The notes: generated from the sequence alone by a model not told the origin. 64,000 nucleotides of DNA from Bermanella marisrubri (GCF_012295615.1 NZ_CP051183.1:2135001-2199000), one strand, 5' to 3'; positions 1 through 10,900 are shown, counted from the stretch's first letter. Numbers and translations are program-made.

Positions 1-748
1 GTTACCGGCAGACATTACGGGAAGCGAAGTTTATCGCGCTGAAACTGGTAAATTTGAGTTTCAAGCTGGCCCTCTATTTCATAATTTGATCCTTGCCGAT
101 GAAATTAATCGTGCCCCAGCCAAGGTACAATCTGCTTTGTTAGAAGCCATGGCCGAGCGCCAGGTGAGTGTTGCCGGCACAACCTATCCACTAGACAAAT
201 TGTTCTTAGTGATGGCGACACAAAACCCTATCGAACAGGAAGGCACTTACCCTTTGCCAGAAGCTCAATTAGACCGCTTCCTGATGCACGTGCGTATTGA
301 CTATCCAGATGCCCAATCCGAACTGCAAATTTTACGACTGGCGCGCGGTGAAGCACTGATGGATGAAGATAGCGTCCAACTACCTATATTGAGCGCTGAC
401 AATATTTTTACTGCTCGCAAAGAAGTATTGGAAATGCACCTCAGCGAGCGTGTAGAGGAATATATAGTGCAACTAGTCATGGCTACCCGACAGCCACAAG
501 CCTATGGCGAGGACATGGCAGGTTGGATTGAATTTGGCGCCAGCCCTCGCGCTACCATTGCCTTAGATCGATGCGCACGTGCCCACGCTTGGCTTGCTGG
601 CAAAGACTATGTTAGTCCTGATGATGTACAAGCGGTTATTCACAATGTGTTACGCCACCGCATATTAGTGAGTTTTGAAGCCGAAGCATCGGGATTAAAC
701 TCCGATCGTATCATTAATGAGCTTATCTTAAGAGTTGCTGTGCCATAG
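1..748 (+). CDS. moxR: MoxR-family AAA+ ATPase, 5' end outside window
   Basis: This is the C-terminal part of a MoxR AAA+ ATPase. The reading frame is open from base 2, so the gene starts before the window. The visible part carries the Walker B segment LILADEINRAP, a sensor-1 region (ATQNPIEQEGTYPLPEAQLDRF) and the C-terminal lid with the GASPRA arginine motif typical of MoxR. MoxR ATPases act as chaperone-like partners of von Willebrand factor A proteins. That fits the genes downstream, which begin only 2 bp after this stop and include a DUF58 protein and two VWA proteins. Family call is very safe; the substrate is not known. Confidence 0.93.
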   Translation, partial: LPADITGSEVYRAETGKFEFQAGPLFHNLILADEINRAPAKVQSALLEAMAERQVSVAGTTYPLDKLFLVMATQNPIEQEGTYPLPEAQLDRFLMHVRIDYPDAQSELQILRLARGEALMDEDSVQLPILSADNIFTARKEVLEMHLSERVEEYIVQLVMATRQPQAYGEDMAGWIEFGASPRATIALDRCARAHAWLAGKDYVSPDDVQAVIHNVLRHRILVSFEAEASGLNSDRIINELILRVAVP

Positions 749-750
749 CC

Positions 751-1710
751 ATGACGTCTCAAGCTTCTACCACTCAAGCAGCTCTAGAACCATTTTTTCC
801 TGCGGGCGCTTTATGCGAAGAAAAGCATCTGGTGCATTTGCGCATGCTTGCTAAACGTATTCGCATGGCAAGTCTGCCGCAACTACAAGGAATGCTCGCG
901 GGTACACATCTTAGTAAACAGAAAGGTCGTGGTCTGGATCTTGATGAACTTCGCATTTATCAGCCAGGTGATGATATTCGAACCATAGACTGGCGCGTAA
1001 CAGCAAGAACACAGCTTCCTCATACTCGCCTTTATAAAGAAGAACGCGAACGGCCGGTAATGATCTTATGCGACCAACGCTCCCCCATGTTCTTTGGTTC
1101 AAAACGCTGTTTTAAATCGGTCACAGCCGCACAGTGCTTTTCACTTATTGCATGGGCCGCCATTGAGCATGGTGATAAAGTGGGCGCTTTTTTATTAGGT
1201 GATAATGGCGAAATAGACTTTCGCCCTAAGCAGCGAGCGCAGCACGTACTGCATATTTTACAACACTTAATCCAATTTAATCGTCAACTAGCGAACAGCG
1301 ACCACAATATCCAACGATCACTCAGCGAAAGCCTTCAGCATATTAAACGCTCCCTTAAACCAGGTACCACACTTTTTCTGATCAGTGACTTTTATGATTT
1401 AAACGAGGCCGACAAAGAAGTTTTGTTTCAATTAAAGCGGCATAATCATGTTGTAGCGCTGCAGGTTTTTGATCCGCTGGAGCGTGAAGTTCCACCAACC
1501 GGCACTTATGGCGTCAATGATGGTGTTCAAGAGTCGGTTCTCAATATTCAAGGAAACAACCGCAAACAGTACAAAGAAGCCTTAGATATTTGGCAGCAAG
1601 GCTTAAACTCACTCTTTCAAAAACTATCCGTCAGTCATCACCTTGTTAGTGCCGGTGACATCCCCTACTCCGCTATAAAATTGGCGTTAGAACAAAAGGG
1701 ACGTGTGTAA
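751..1710 (+). CDS. DUF58 domain protein of the MoxR/Bat operon
   Basis: A 319-residue DUF58 protein. The family hallmark is visible near residues 60-90: LDELRIYQPGDDIRTIDWR followed by TART, then a VWA-like fold with the stretch MILCDQRSPMFFG. DUF58 proteins normally sit immediately after moxR and are thought to connect the ATPase with the membrane-bound VWA proteins. Here it starts 2 bp after moxR and is followed within 3 bp by a DUF4381 gene, so translation is probably coupled. No membrane segment is evident, so it is likely cytoplasmic. The biochemical role is not established. Confidence 0.9.
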   Translation: MTSQASTTQAALEPFFPAGALCEEKHLVHLRMLAKRIRMASLPQLQGMLAGTHLSKQKGRGLDLDELRIYQPGDDIRTIDWRVTARTQLPHTRLYKEERERPVMILCDQRSPMFFGSKRCFKSVTAAQCFSLIAWAAIEHGDKVGAFLLGDNGEIDFRPKQRAQHVLHILQHLIQFNRQLANSDHNIQRSLSESLQHIKRSLKPGTTLFLISDFYDLNEADKEVLFQLKRHNHVVALQVFDPLEREVPPTGTYGVNDGVQESVLNIQGNNRKQYKEALDIWQQGLNSLFQKLSVSHHLVSAGDIPYSAIKLALEQKGRV

Positions 1711-1713
1711 TCC

Positions 1714-2154
1714 ATGCGAGCAATGCAACCAGATCCTTTGGCACAGTTACAAGATATAGAGTTACCACCAGAAGTTGGCTTTTGGCCGCCCGCTTGGCCT
1801 TGGTGGCTGCTAGTTATTGCCATTATTTGTCTCGCTACGGCCAGTGTCATTTATTATCGCCGCAATCGTTGGCGTAGAGCCGCAATTGCGCGTTTAAATG
1901 AATTAAATAGCAAAGATAATCAAGAGTACGTTATCGCCATTAATCGCTTACTGAAACAAATATATGTTAGCCGTTATGGACAGGGACAATCGCTATCAGG
2001 TATCAAATGGCTTGCCAGCCTTGATCGTAAAACAAAAACGCCACTATTTTTGCCAGACCTCGAAGACTTTGCACATGCTCCAGATTCAGGGCAAACCTTG
2101 GACGTAAACTTACTCAAAATGCGAGCACAGCAATGGATCAGGAGGGCTAAATGA
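1714..2154 (+). CDS. DUF4381 domain membrane protein
   Basis: A 146-residue protein with a short proline/tryptophan-rich N-terminus (LPPEVGFWPPAWPWW), one transmembrane helix at about residues 27-46 and a basic cytoplasmic tail (YYRRNRWRR). This matches the DUF4381 family, which occupies this slot between DUF58 and BatA in gammaproteobacterial Bat operons. The 3' end overlaps batA by 4 bp (ATGA), which points to translational coupling. It probably anchors or scaffolds the VWA complex in the inner membrane, but that role is inference from position only. Confidence 0.82.
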   Translation: MRAMQPDPLAQLQDIELPPEVGFWPPAWPWWLLVIAIICLATASVIYYRRNRWRRAAIARLNELNSKDNQEYVIAINRLLKQIYVSRYGQGQSLSGIKWLASLDRKTKTPLFLPDLEDFAHAPDSGQTLDVNLLKMRAQQWIRRAK

Positions 2155-3173
2155 TTCACTTTGAATACCCTTGGCTATTTCTATTGTTGCCACTCCCTTT
2201 ATTTGTTTATTTTTTGGCGCCTGCCCGTGAGCGCAGTAACGAATCCATTTATGCGCCAAGCTTGATGATGCTCGCAGAAGAACAACCTGCAGCAGAACAT
2301 AATTCTTCGAAATTATTGATAAGTTTAGTCACCTTAACTTGGTTGAGCTTTATAACAGCGATGGCACAACCAATGTTTGTTGGCGAACCTAAAGCCTTGC
2401 AGCAAACTGATCGAAATATGATGCTGGCGGTCGATATCTCAAAAAGTATGTTAGAAGAAGACATGCAATACCAGGGTCGGCTAGTTAATCGCTTACAAAC
2501 CGTAAAAGCGGTGGTTACGGATTTTGTTGAAGAACGCAAAGGGGATCGTTTAGGGCTCATTTTGTTTGGCGAACAAGCCTATATTCAAACTCCATTAACG
2601 TTCGATCTTAGCACCGTAAAACGTTTATTGGATGAAGCGGTTGTCGGGCTTGCAGGAAACAAAACTGCTATTGGTGATGCTATTGGTTTGGGTGTCAAAC
2701 GTTTACAAGATTTGCCCGAATCCAACCGTGTGTTAATTCTATTAACGGATGGTCAAAATACGGCAGGAGAGATCGAACCTTTGAAAGCGGCGGAACTCGC
2801 TGAAAAAGCGGGTGTTAAAATTTATGCTATTGGTATTGGCGCTGATGAGATGGTCATCCAAGGATTCTTCGGTCCGCGCCGAGTCAACCCCAGTCGAGAT
2901 CTAGATGAAGATACACTAACAGCCATTGCAGAAAATACCGGTGGGCAATATTACCGTGCTCGCAATGTAAATGAACTTGAACAGATTTATGATGTACTTA
3001 ACCAGATAGAAGAAATCGAAAGCGAAGATAAAACCTTCCGTCCAGAGAAATCATTATTACATTATCCACTGCTGCTTTGCCTAGTGTTCGGTTTGATAGT
3101 GTATCTAAATCAACTAGGTTGGCACAGACGCGCACACACTCTATTGAATGATCAAAAAAAGAGGGCTAAATAA
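2151..3173 (+). CDS. batA: BatA-like VWA domain membrane protein
   Basis: A 340-residue protein with N-terminal membrane helices (about residues 7-25 and 55-75), a von Willebrand factor A domain with a metal-binding MIDAS motif (AVDISKSM, Asp near residue 94, plus LLTDGQNTAGE later) and a C-terminal helix near residues 305-322. This is the BatA layout: two membrane anchors flanking a periplasmic or cytoplasmic VWA domain. Bat proteins were named for Bacteroides aerotolerance, but in proteobacteria the role is less clear, perhaps envelope stress. It overlaps the previous gene by 4 bp and the next by 1 bp (TAATG). Confidence 0.9.
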   Translation: MIHFEYPWLFLLLPLPLFVYFLAPARERSNESIYAPSLMMLAEEQPAAEHNSSKLLISLVTLTWLSFITAMAQPMFVGEPKALQQTDRNMMLAVDISKSMLEEDMQYQGRLVNRLQTVKAVVTDFVEERKGDRLGLILFGEQAYIQTPLTFDLSTVKRLLDEAVVGLAGNKTAIGDAIGLGVKRLQDLPESNRVLILLTDGQNTAGEIEPLKAAELAEKAGVKIYAIGIGADEMVIQGFFGPRRVNPSRDLDEDTLTAIAENTGGQYYRARNVNELEQIYDVLNQIEEIESEDKTFRPEKSLLHYPLLLCLVFGLIVYLNQLGWHRRAHTLLNDQKKRAK

Positions 3174-5038
3174 TGCATTTTCTTCGCCCCGAGTTTTTGT
3201 GGTTACTTCTACTTTTACCGACCTTGTATTGGTTGCAATATACACGACAGCGTTCAATAGGTTCGTGGAGCCAACTTATCGCCAAGCAGTTACAGCCCTA
3301 TATGCTTAGCAAAACACAAAAAAAAGATGCCTTTGCAAAGTGGTACAGTCCGCTACTGATGCTAATTCTGGTGTTGATCATCATTGCGTTATCAGGGCCA
3401 AGTTGGAAAAAACACCAATCCGATATTTATGACGCGCAATCCGGTCTGGTCATAGCCTTAGACTTATCTTTAAGCATGACAGCACAAGATGTCGCCCCTT
3501 CGCGACTGCAGCGAGCAAAATTCAAAATCATCGATGTACTAGATCAGTATCCAGATATGAATACAGCGCTTATGGCCTATGCCGGTGATGCTCATGTGGC
3601 TTCTCCGCTGACAAAAGACAACAAGACGGTTAAAGCCATGCTAAGCGCACTGGATCCTTACATTATGCCTGAACCCGGTAGCAATCTAATAAGACTAGTT
3701 GAACAGGCCTCTGAACTATTTGAACAAGGACAAACTCAAAATCGTCAATTACTATTGGTAACGGATGGCGTAGAGCAGCAAGATATTATGCCCGCCGCAG
3801 AGCTGCTCAATAAAGCTAATATACAATTAAGTATATTAGCCATCGGCACTGAACAAGGTGCTCCAATCGTTAAACCTAGTGGCCAGTTTTTTAAAGACGC
3901 TCAAGGTCAAGTCATAATGCCTGGGCTTGAATTGAGTGATCTACAAACATTAGCTGAGCAAAGCAATGCCAAACTTATGCGCTTAAGAAGTGACGATCGT
4001 GATATTCAGTACCTAATTCGACAAGATATCAATAGCGCAGTTACTAAGTCAGACACTAATATTGTGTTTGACCAGTGGGCCGACAATGGTAATTGGTTTT
4101 TATGGTTGGCCCTGCCCTTTACCTTACTCCTGTTTCGTCGAGGAATCGTATTAGGTATGGCACTGGTGATTCTGTTATCGCCAAACCATGACGCATGGGC
4201 AGAGCCGTATGAAAACACACCGAATTGGCTGCTGAATGATGACCAACAAGCACGCAAAATTCTAGAATCAAAACCTGAACAAGCAGCCACATTATTTGAT
4301 GACCCCAAATGGCAGGCCAGCAGTCATTACAAAGCCGGAGAATACGAAAAAGCTTTAGAAAAATGGCAGCAGTTTGATGATGCAAACAGCCTTTACAACC
4401 AAGGTAATGCACTTTCAAAGTTAAATCGTTTTGATGAAGCCATCAATGCCTATCAAGCTGCTTTGGAAAAGTCACCCGATCACGAAAAAGCTAAATTTAA
4501 CAAGCAATTAATCGAACAGATCCAGCAGCAGCAACAGAACCAACAACAAGGTCAGCAGGAAAACGCAAACGAACAGAACAATAGCGATCAACAAAGCAGC
4601 AGTGAGCAAAACTCAGACAATCAATCTGATCAGCAAAGCGATTTACAGTCCGAAAATCAATCAGATAATAATTCTAAATCACCCAATAACAACTCACAGC
4701 AAGACTTTGATGAAAAAGCGGCTTCTGAGAACCCAAACAAATCCTCTGATGACGAACAAGAATCTGATATACAAAACCAGCAACAAGAAAAACAGCAAGA
4801 CGCGAGAAACACTAGCGACGAGCAAAAAGAATCGCAGCTTCAACAAGATGAACAAAAAGAACCGGTTTCGCAACAAAGTACAGCACAGCGTCGTCAACAA
4901 AGTGAGCATGAACAAGCTATGCAACAATGGATGGAACGCATCCCTGATGATCCTGGTGGACTGCTAAGAAATAAATTCTTATACCAATATAAAAATCGTA
5001 ATCGCGATGAAAGCAATGGAGATCGTAAACCATGGTAA
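3173..5038 (+). CDS. batB: BatB/BatC-type fused VWA and TPR protein
   Basis: A 621-residue fusion. Residues about 5-75 hold two membrane helices, 90-280 a VWA domain with the MIDAS motif DLSLS (Asp near 97), then another membrane helix pair near 305-340, then tetratricopeptide repeats (about 385-450, with YNQGNALSKLNRFDEAINAY). The C-terminal 150 residues are a highly charged, Gln/Asn/Ser-rich low-complexity tail ending in a short conserved segment MQQWMERIPDDPGGLLR. In Bacteroides BatB and BatC are separate; the fused form is common in gammaproteobacteria. The tail is probably disordered. The gene overlaps batD by 7 bp. Confidence 0.9.
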   Translation: MHFLRPEFLWLLLLLPTLYWLQYTRQRSIGSWSQLIAKQLQPYMLSKTQKKDAFAKWYSPLLMLILVLIIIALSGPSWKKHQSDIYDAQSGLVIALDLSLSMTAQDVAPSRLQRAKFKIIDVLDQYPDMNTALMAYAGDAHVASPLTKDNKTVKAMLSALDPYIMPEPGSNLIRLVEQASELFEQGQTQNRQLLLVTDGVEQQDIMPAAELLNKANIQLSILAIGTEQGAPIVKPSGQFFKDAQGQVIMPGLELSDLQTLAEQSNAKLMRLRSDDRDIQYLIRQDINSAVTKSDTNIVFDQWADNGNWFLWLALPFTLLLFRRGIVLGMALVILLSPNHDAWAEPYENTPNWLLNDDQQARKILESKPEQAATLFDDPKWQASSHYKAGEYEKALEKWQQFDDANSLYNQGNALSKLNRFDEAINAYQAALEKSPDHEKAKFNKQLIEQIQQQQQNQQQGQQENANEQNNSDQQSSSEQNSDNQSDQQSDLQSENQSDNNSKSPNNNSQQDFDEKAASENPNKSSDDEQESDIQNQQQEKQQDARNTSDEQKESQLQQDEQKEPVSQQSTAQRRQQSEHEQAMQQWMERIPDDPGGLLRNKFLYQYKNRNRDESNGDRKPW

Positions 5039-6708
5039 GGCATTTCATCCTCGCACTCACTGTGAGTCTTTATTCATTGTTGGGATGGGCCTCCACTGCA
5101 TTTGAGGCTACTGTGGACCGCAACAAAGTCAGTGAAGGTGATACGGTCATTTTAACCGTTCGCTATGCAGCTAATGTTTTCAGCGACAGTCCCAACTTTC
5201 GTCCTCTGACACAAGATTTTCGAATTGTTAATCAACAGCGAAAAAGCAGTTTTCAATTCATCAACGGAAAAAGCGAAAATTGGACAGTATGGACACTATC
5301 ACTCAGTCCAAAGCGCAAGGGTAAACTGCAAATTCCACCGCTCAAGTTCGAAGGTGAAGTAACCAAACCTATTTGGATTGAAGTAGCAGAAATGTCACAA
5401 CGCATTCAGAATCAGCAAGATGATGTGTTTTTTGATACTCAAGTTGATGTATCTAAAGCCTACGTGCAAGGGCAAATATTGTATACAGAGAAGTTATTTT
5501 TTGCGGTCCCTCTGGATAACGGGCAGTTAAATGAACTGGCTGTAGACGAAGCGGTAGTAACTCCATTGGGAGAAATTAAACAGTATAATACCCGCGTCAA
5601 TGGTCGAAACTTTAATGTCTATGAACGACAGTTTGCTATTTTCCCACAAACCAGCGGAGAGATGGTTATCCCTGGGCCCCGCTATACGGGCGAAATAAGT
5701 AACGGACCATGGCGTCCTGGTCGCCCTATTAGTCTGGGGCATCCTCCCAAAAAGATTGAAGTGTTACCTAAACCTAGCAGCTATCCAAATGCACCTTGGA
5801 TCCCAGCCAAGAACTTCTCAGTCAGTGCTAATTGGCAAGGCGATCCACAGCAAATTAAGATAGGAGACCCCATTACTCTAACAATTAATATAGAAGCAAA
5901 GGGGTTAAGTTCGGCACAAATTCCGGCTGTCGCGATACCCGAATTAGATGGGTTTAAATACTATCCAGATCAAGCGCAAACACAGGACCAAGATACCGCC
6001 TCGGGACTGATTTCTAGCCGCAAACAAAGTATCGCCGTCGTCGCTACAAAGCCGGGACAATTTCGTTTGCCTGAAATTCGCATTCCTTGGTGGAACACAC
6101 AAACTAATCGAGTAGAATATGCAACCATTGACGCGCAAGCCTTAACGGTGGAGACAAAAGCGTCACCAGCTCAAAGAACACAGAATTCAACTGAGGCTAT
6201 CCAAGCACCACTGGCGGTCAATGCTCAGAAAGCGCTGCTACCACCGGAAACAGTTAGAGAAAACGAGTGGAGCCCATGGATGCTTTCAACACTCCTATTT
6301 GCCATTCTCTGGCTCGCCACTATTTTGTATATTGTCTGGCAGAGAGATCGCAAAAGCACTTTGGTAACCGCAGAGTCAACAGCTGCTGATACTAGCAAGC
6401 CATTAAAAGCCCTCAAAAAAGCGTGCAGAGAAAACCAGCCGGACATGGCACGACACGCGTTACTTAATTGGGCAAATACCACCCTACCCCATGCTCCATA
6501 CGGGCGCCTTACTGATATTTGTAAGGACCTCAATGACAAAGCTTTAATCAGCGCTATTCAAGAACTGGATTACACTCTATATAGCGCCACAGGAAACAGT
6601 GCATGGCAAGGTGAATACTTGTGGCAATTAGTCAACCAATACAAACCCATGGCGCAATCCTCACAAAATCAGGATAATGGTCTAAAGCCTCTGTATCCAA
6701 CGAGTTAA
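5032..6708 (+). CDS. batD: BatD-like protein (oxygen-tolerance family)
   Basis: A 558-residue protein with a Sec signal peptide (cleavage near LLGWASTAFE), a long beta-rich periplasmic part and one transmembrane helix near residues 420-440 followed by a helical cytoplasmic tail. The opening EATVDRNKVSEGDTVILTV is typical of the BatD family, which resembles immunoglobulin-like extracellular domains. It closes the Bat operon, overlapping batB by 7 bp, so the encoded VWA proteins, BatD and MoxR probably form one membrane assembly. The family call is secure; the function of the complex in this organism is inference. Confidence 0.9.
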   Translation: MVRHFILALTVSLYSLLGWASTAFEATVDRNKVSEGDTVILTVRYAANVFSDSPNFRPLTQDFRIVNQQRKSSFQFINGKSENWTVWTLSLSPKRKGKLQIPPLKFEGEVTKPIWIEVAEMSQRIQNQQDDVFFDTQVDVSKAYVQGQILYTEKLFFAVPLDNGQLNELAVDEAVVTPLGEIKQYNTRVNGRNFNVYERQFAIFPQTSGEMVIPGPRYTGEISNGPWRPGRPISLGHPPKKIEVLPKPSSYPNAPWIPAKNFSVSANWQGDPQQIKIGDPITLTINIEAKGLSSAQIPAVAIPELDGFKYYPDQAQTQDQDTASGLISSRKQSIAVVATKPGQFRLPEIRIPWWNTQTNRVEYATIDAQALTVETKASPAQRTQNSTEAIQAPLAVNAQKALLPPETVRENEWSPWMLSTLLFAILWLATILYIVWQRDRKSTLVTAESTAADTSKPLKALKKACRENQPDMARHALLNWANTTLPHAPYGRLTDICKDLNDKALISAIQELDYTLYSATGNSAWQGEYLWQLVNQYKPMAQSSQNQDNGLKPLYPTS

Positions 6709-6715
6709 ATAAAAT

Positions 6716-6886
6716 ATGAGTGACGATAAAGAACTTTGTCCTTGTGAAAGTGGCAAGCTTTATAAAGACTGCTGTAAAAAAGCCTATGATCAAGGCAATG
6801 CTCGTCAGGCTATTCTTGATGCTTTAAAGGATTCTCAAAAGGCGAAAGAATTAAGAGAATTGTTAAAGTCGAACCAGTCTGAATGA
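6716..6886 (+). CDS. 56-residue SEC-C zinc-binding protein
   Basis: A very small protein starting at ATG 6716 and ending at the TGA that overlaps the next start by 4 bp (ATGA). It opens with the SEC-C zinc motif CPCESGKLYKDCC (Cys8, Cys10, Cys19, Cys20), the same motif found at the end of SecA and in YecA-like proteins, followed by a charged helix. It sits 7 bp after batD and is translationally coupled to the transporter gene downstream. SEC-C motifs bind zinc and often contact the ribosome or SecB; the specific role here is unknown. The clear motif and gene spacing support a real gene. Confidence 0.8.
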   Translation: MSDDKELCPCESGKLYKDCCKKAYDQGNARQAILDALKDSQKAKELRELLKSNQSE

Positions 6887-7767
6887 AGCTATTCATCACA
6901 ACACTGATCGCACTGATTGCCTTTGCAGGCAACAGTGTTGTATGCCGTCTAGCCCTAGCAGAAGGCAGTATCGATGCAAATACGTTTACTATCGTGCGAC
7001 TTATTAGCGGGGCATCTGCCTTACTAATTTTTGCGGTGCTTTTTAAGAATGGGAATACGCTAAAAGCAAGTTTGACGAAATCCAAACTAAAAACAATTGA
7101 ACCTTGGTTGTCAGCATTTTTGTTATGGCTTTATGCCATCACTTTTTCCTTTGCTTATATAGAGTTGGGTGCCGCCGCTGGAGCACTGATTTTGTTTGCG
7201 AGTGTTCAGATTACTTTAGCCATAAAGCACAAGCTCAATGGTCAGCCAACGCTTGGGAGCGATATAACTGGTTTACTATTAGCTTTCTCAGGTTTGCTGT
7301 ATTGGTTAGGACCACAGTCCAGTGGACCCTCAATGCTTGGAAGTGCCATCATGATGATCGGCGGTATTGCGTGGGCCGGTTACACCTATATGGGAATGGT
7401 CAATACACTACCAGCAAAGACCTCAACCACGCGAAACTTTATCCTAAGCGTTCCGTTGGCTTTGCTCTCTTTGGTATTCTTTTACTGGGTTGAACCGGTA
7501 TTTAGCTCAACCGGAGTTTTACTTGCAATATTCTCAGGTGTCGTCACTTCGGCCCTTGGCTATTGGTTGTGGTACCAAGTATTGCCTCATTTTAGTGGCC
7601 TGATTGCAGGTGTATTACAACTGAGCGTGCCGATCATTGCCGCATTGGGTGGCATTGTTGTCAACCAAGAACCGATTACCCTCTCCTTTATTATTGCTTC
7701 ATCTTTGATCCTTGTAGGCATCTTTTTCATGCTGAAGAGTCAAGCCAATCAGGCTAAATCTAACTAG
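6883..7767 (+). CDS. EamA/DMT superfamily transporter
   Basis: A 294-residue, almost entirely hydrophobic protein with about ten membrane helices in two EamA halves (a GNSVVCRLAL-type first helix and the second half starting near SGPSMLGSAIMMIGG). This is the drug/metabolite transporter superfamily, typically exporting small metabolites or amino acids. The substrate cannot be read from the sequence. Its start codon overlaps the stop of the SEC-C gene, so it appears to be the last gene of the Bat transcription unit or a short unit of its own. Confidence 0.85.
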   Translation: MKLFITTLIALIAFAGNSVVCRLALAEGSIDANTFTIVRLISGASALLIFAVLFKNGNTLKASLTKSKLKTIEPWLSAFLLWLYAITFSFAYIELGAAAGALILFASVQITLAIKHKLNGQPTLGSDITGLLLAFSGLLYWLGPQSSGPSMLGSAIMMIGGIAWAGYTYMGMVNTLPAKTSTTRNFILSVPLALLSLVFFYWVEPVFSSTGVLLAIFSGVVTSALGYWLWYQVLPHFSGLIAGVLQLSVPIIAALGGIVVNQEPITLSFIIASSLILVGIFFMLKSQANQAKSN

Positions 7768-7795
7768 CGTACGCACACTGATTTAACATCTAGAA

Positions 7796-7843
7796 AAAAC
7801 GCCTATCGTTTATGACCATTTCTTCCATTAAGATTGGCGTTTT
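7796..7843 (+). terminator. Possible weak terminator after EamA gene
   Basis: An 8-bp perfect inverted repeat (AAAACGCC at 7796 and GGCGTTTT at 7836) flanks a 32-nt loop downstream of the transporter stop. The loop is long for an intrinsic terminator, so this is tentative. Confidence 0.3.
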
Positions 7844-7948
7844 ACACCCTTTCGCACTTTGGGCCTATTTCGACCTTTTCGTCCAGTGGTGCAAAGGCTA
7901 GACTCATTTTAATAATAAGAGCAAGAATAAAAATAAATGGGCTTATAA

Positions 7949-10900
7949 ATGTCGTCTAGTGATTCAAATGCAACACCACCATTACGATTTGTCACTGCTG
8001 CCAGTCTTTTTGATGGTCATGATGCTGCTATCAATATTATGCGTCGGCTTATTCAGGATAAGGGGGTTGAAGTTATTCATCTTGGTCACAACCGCAGCGT
8101 CCAGGAAGTTATTGATACAGCTATAGATGAAGACGCCGACGCCATTTGCATCAGCTCATACCAAGGTGGTCACCTTGAATATTTTAAATACTTAATCGAT
8201 GGGCTCAGAAACAAAGACGCAAACCATATTGCTGTATTTGGAGGCGGTGGAGGAACCATTACTCCGGAAGAAATCAATGAGCTACACCAATTTGGCGTTG
8301 AGCGTATTTATCACCCCAACGACGGTATGCAAATGGGTTTATTAGGCATGATTAACGATGTTGTTGATCGTGCACAGGCTCGCCGTCTGAAAAACATTCG
8401 AAATACGAAGACAAACCAAAATCATGCAAAAACTCCCTTACAGGTAGCCGAATTGATAAGCGCATTGGAAAACAATGAATTTAATCAGGATACGCTTAAC
8501 GACTTTCGCGCTGATTGGAAAGCCAATAAAAAGGCCGCGGTCATTGGCATCACTGGAACTGGGGGAGCTGGAAAATCTAGCTTGACCGACGAACTGCTCA
8601 ACCGATTTAATCAATACTTGCCCAACCTCAATATCGCCGTATTGGCTGTGGATCCAACCCGTCGTCGAACCGGCGGAGCCCTATTAGGTGACCGTATTCG
8701 TATGAATGCCCTACGCCATGGAAACATTTTCATGCGATCCATGGCAACACGGCGCCAGCATCTGTCGACCACAGAAATTCTTCAAGATGTCATCGATTTT
8801 TTGAGTGCCCAATACTTTGACTTTGTCATTGTAGAAACAGCTGGCATCGGACAAAGCGATTCCGAGATCGTCGACTATGTAGATCACGCTATGTATGTCA
8901 TGACCAGTGAATTTGGAGCTGCCAGTCAACTAGAAAAAATTGATATGCTGGATTTTGCCGACAGCATCGTTATCAACAAATTTGAAAAAGCCGCCAGTGA
9001 AGACGCAATACGAGATGTAAGAAAACAATATCGCCGCAATCGCAATGAATTTACAACAGCGGATGATGAATTACCTGTATTCGCTACCATCGCCAGCCAA
9101 TTTAATGATCCTGGGGTCAACTGGCTATTTCAAAGTTTACTCAATCGTATCTGCAAGCAATTTCCTCAATTGGCAGATGGTGCCAAGCTGTCAACTAACT
9201 TTGGGCCAGAGAACCCAAAAGGTCTTGCGTTAATTCCTGGTTCACGAACTCGCTATCTCGCAGAAATCGCAGAGAATGGTCGCAAGCAATCACAATTTGC
9301 CATACAACAAAAAGAATATGCCTCACGAGCGCAACACCTATACGAAACCCTTAAAGCGCTGAAAGATCCGTTACTTCCCACTCCATTAGAATATTACGAA
9401 TCAAACGTTCTATCCCAAGCATACGAATGGCAAGCCCTTCGCCAATATTACCAAGAGGCTTTGCATGCCATCGATGCTGATTTACGTACACAGTTAATCG
9501 CTTGGCCTAAAAATAAACAAGACGTAAAAGATGAAACTTATGAATATCAGGTTCGAGATAAAACCATCAAAGGTGAAAACTATCGTGAGAGCTTGAGTCA
9601 TCTATCTATATGCAAAGTCGCTCCATTAAATAGTTCTGATTGGGGTGAATGGGCACTGTATTTAACCCAAGAAAACTTACCGGGTTACTACCCTTTTACC
9701 GCAGGTGTTTTCCCCTACCGCCGCCAAGGAGAAGACCCTATCCGTATGTTTGCTGGAGAAGGTACACCAGAGCGTACCAATCGCCGATTCCACTACCTAA
9801 GCTTAGGACAACCAGCCGCTCGTTTATCAACGGCCTTTGATAGCGTAACGCTATACGGAGAGAATCCAGCATCACGACCAGATATTTATGGAAAGGTAGG
9901 TAATAGTGGCGTGAGCATCGCTAGTTTGGACGATATGAAAAAACTCTATTCAGGTTTTGACTTATGCGATCCAAGTACTTCTGTTTCTATGACCATCAAT
10001 GGACCGGCTCCGATTATTCTTGCTTTTTTTATAAACGCCGCCATTGATCAGCAAGTCGAAAAATACGTAAAAGAAAACGGCCAGTGGCATCAGCTAGAAA
10101 CTGCATTGAAAGAAAAATATAAAGATCAAACAGCCCCGCAGTACGAAGGTGTATTACCAGAAGGCAATAACGGGCTAGGTTTAGGCTTGCTGGGCATTAC
10201 TGGCGACCAAGTACTTGATAAAGATACTTATGAGAAAATCAAAGCTGCCACTCTCAAGCAAATTCGCGGTACCGTTCAAGCGGATATTTTGAAAGAAGAT
10301 CAAGCACAAAATACTTGTATTTTTTCTACTGAATTTGCAATGCATATGATGGGAGATATTCAGTCTTATTTTATTGATCATCAGGTCAAAAATTTTTACA
10401 GCGTTTCCATCAGTGGATATCACATTGCAGAAGCCGGGGCCAATCCCATCACGCAATTGGCCTTCACCCTAGCAAATGGCTTCACAATCGTAGAATATTA
10501 TTTAAGTCGCGGTATGCATATCGATGACTTTGCTGCGAATTTAAGCTTTTTCTTCAGCAATGGGATGGATCCGGAATATGCCGTCATTGGTCGAGTAGCA
10601 CGCAGGATTTGGGCGCGCGCGTTGAAGAATCTATACAACGCCAATGAGCGCTCACAAAAACTGAAATACCACATTCAAACCAGCGGTCGCTCATTGCATG
10701 CCCAAGAAATTCAATTCAATGACATACGCACCACTCTTCAAGCCATGTATGCATTGTTTGATAATTGCAACAGCCTACACACTAATGCTTATGATGAAGC
10801 ACTTACCACGCCCACGGAAGAAAGTGTCAGACGGGCCGTAGCGATTCAAATGATCATCAACAAAGAATTAGGTTTGAATCAATGTGAAAACCCCCTTCAG

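Noticed and set aside
4602-4967. 121-residue frame in the batB tail
   Set aside because: It is a second reading of the Gln/Asn/Ser-rich low-complexity end, rich in Asn/Lys/Thr, and overlaps a secure gene in the same direction.
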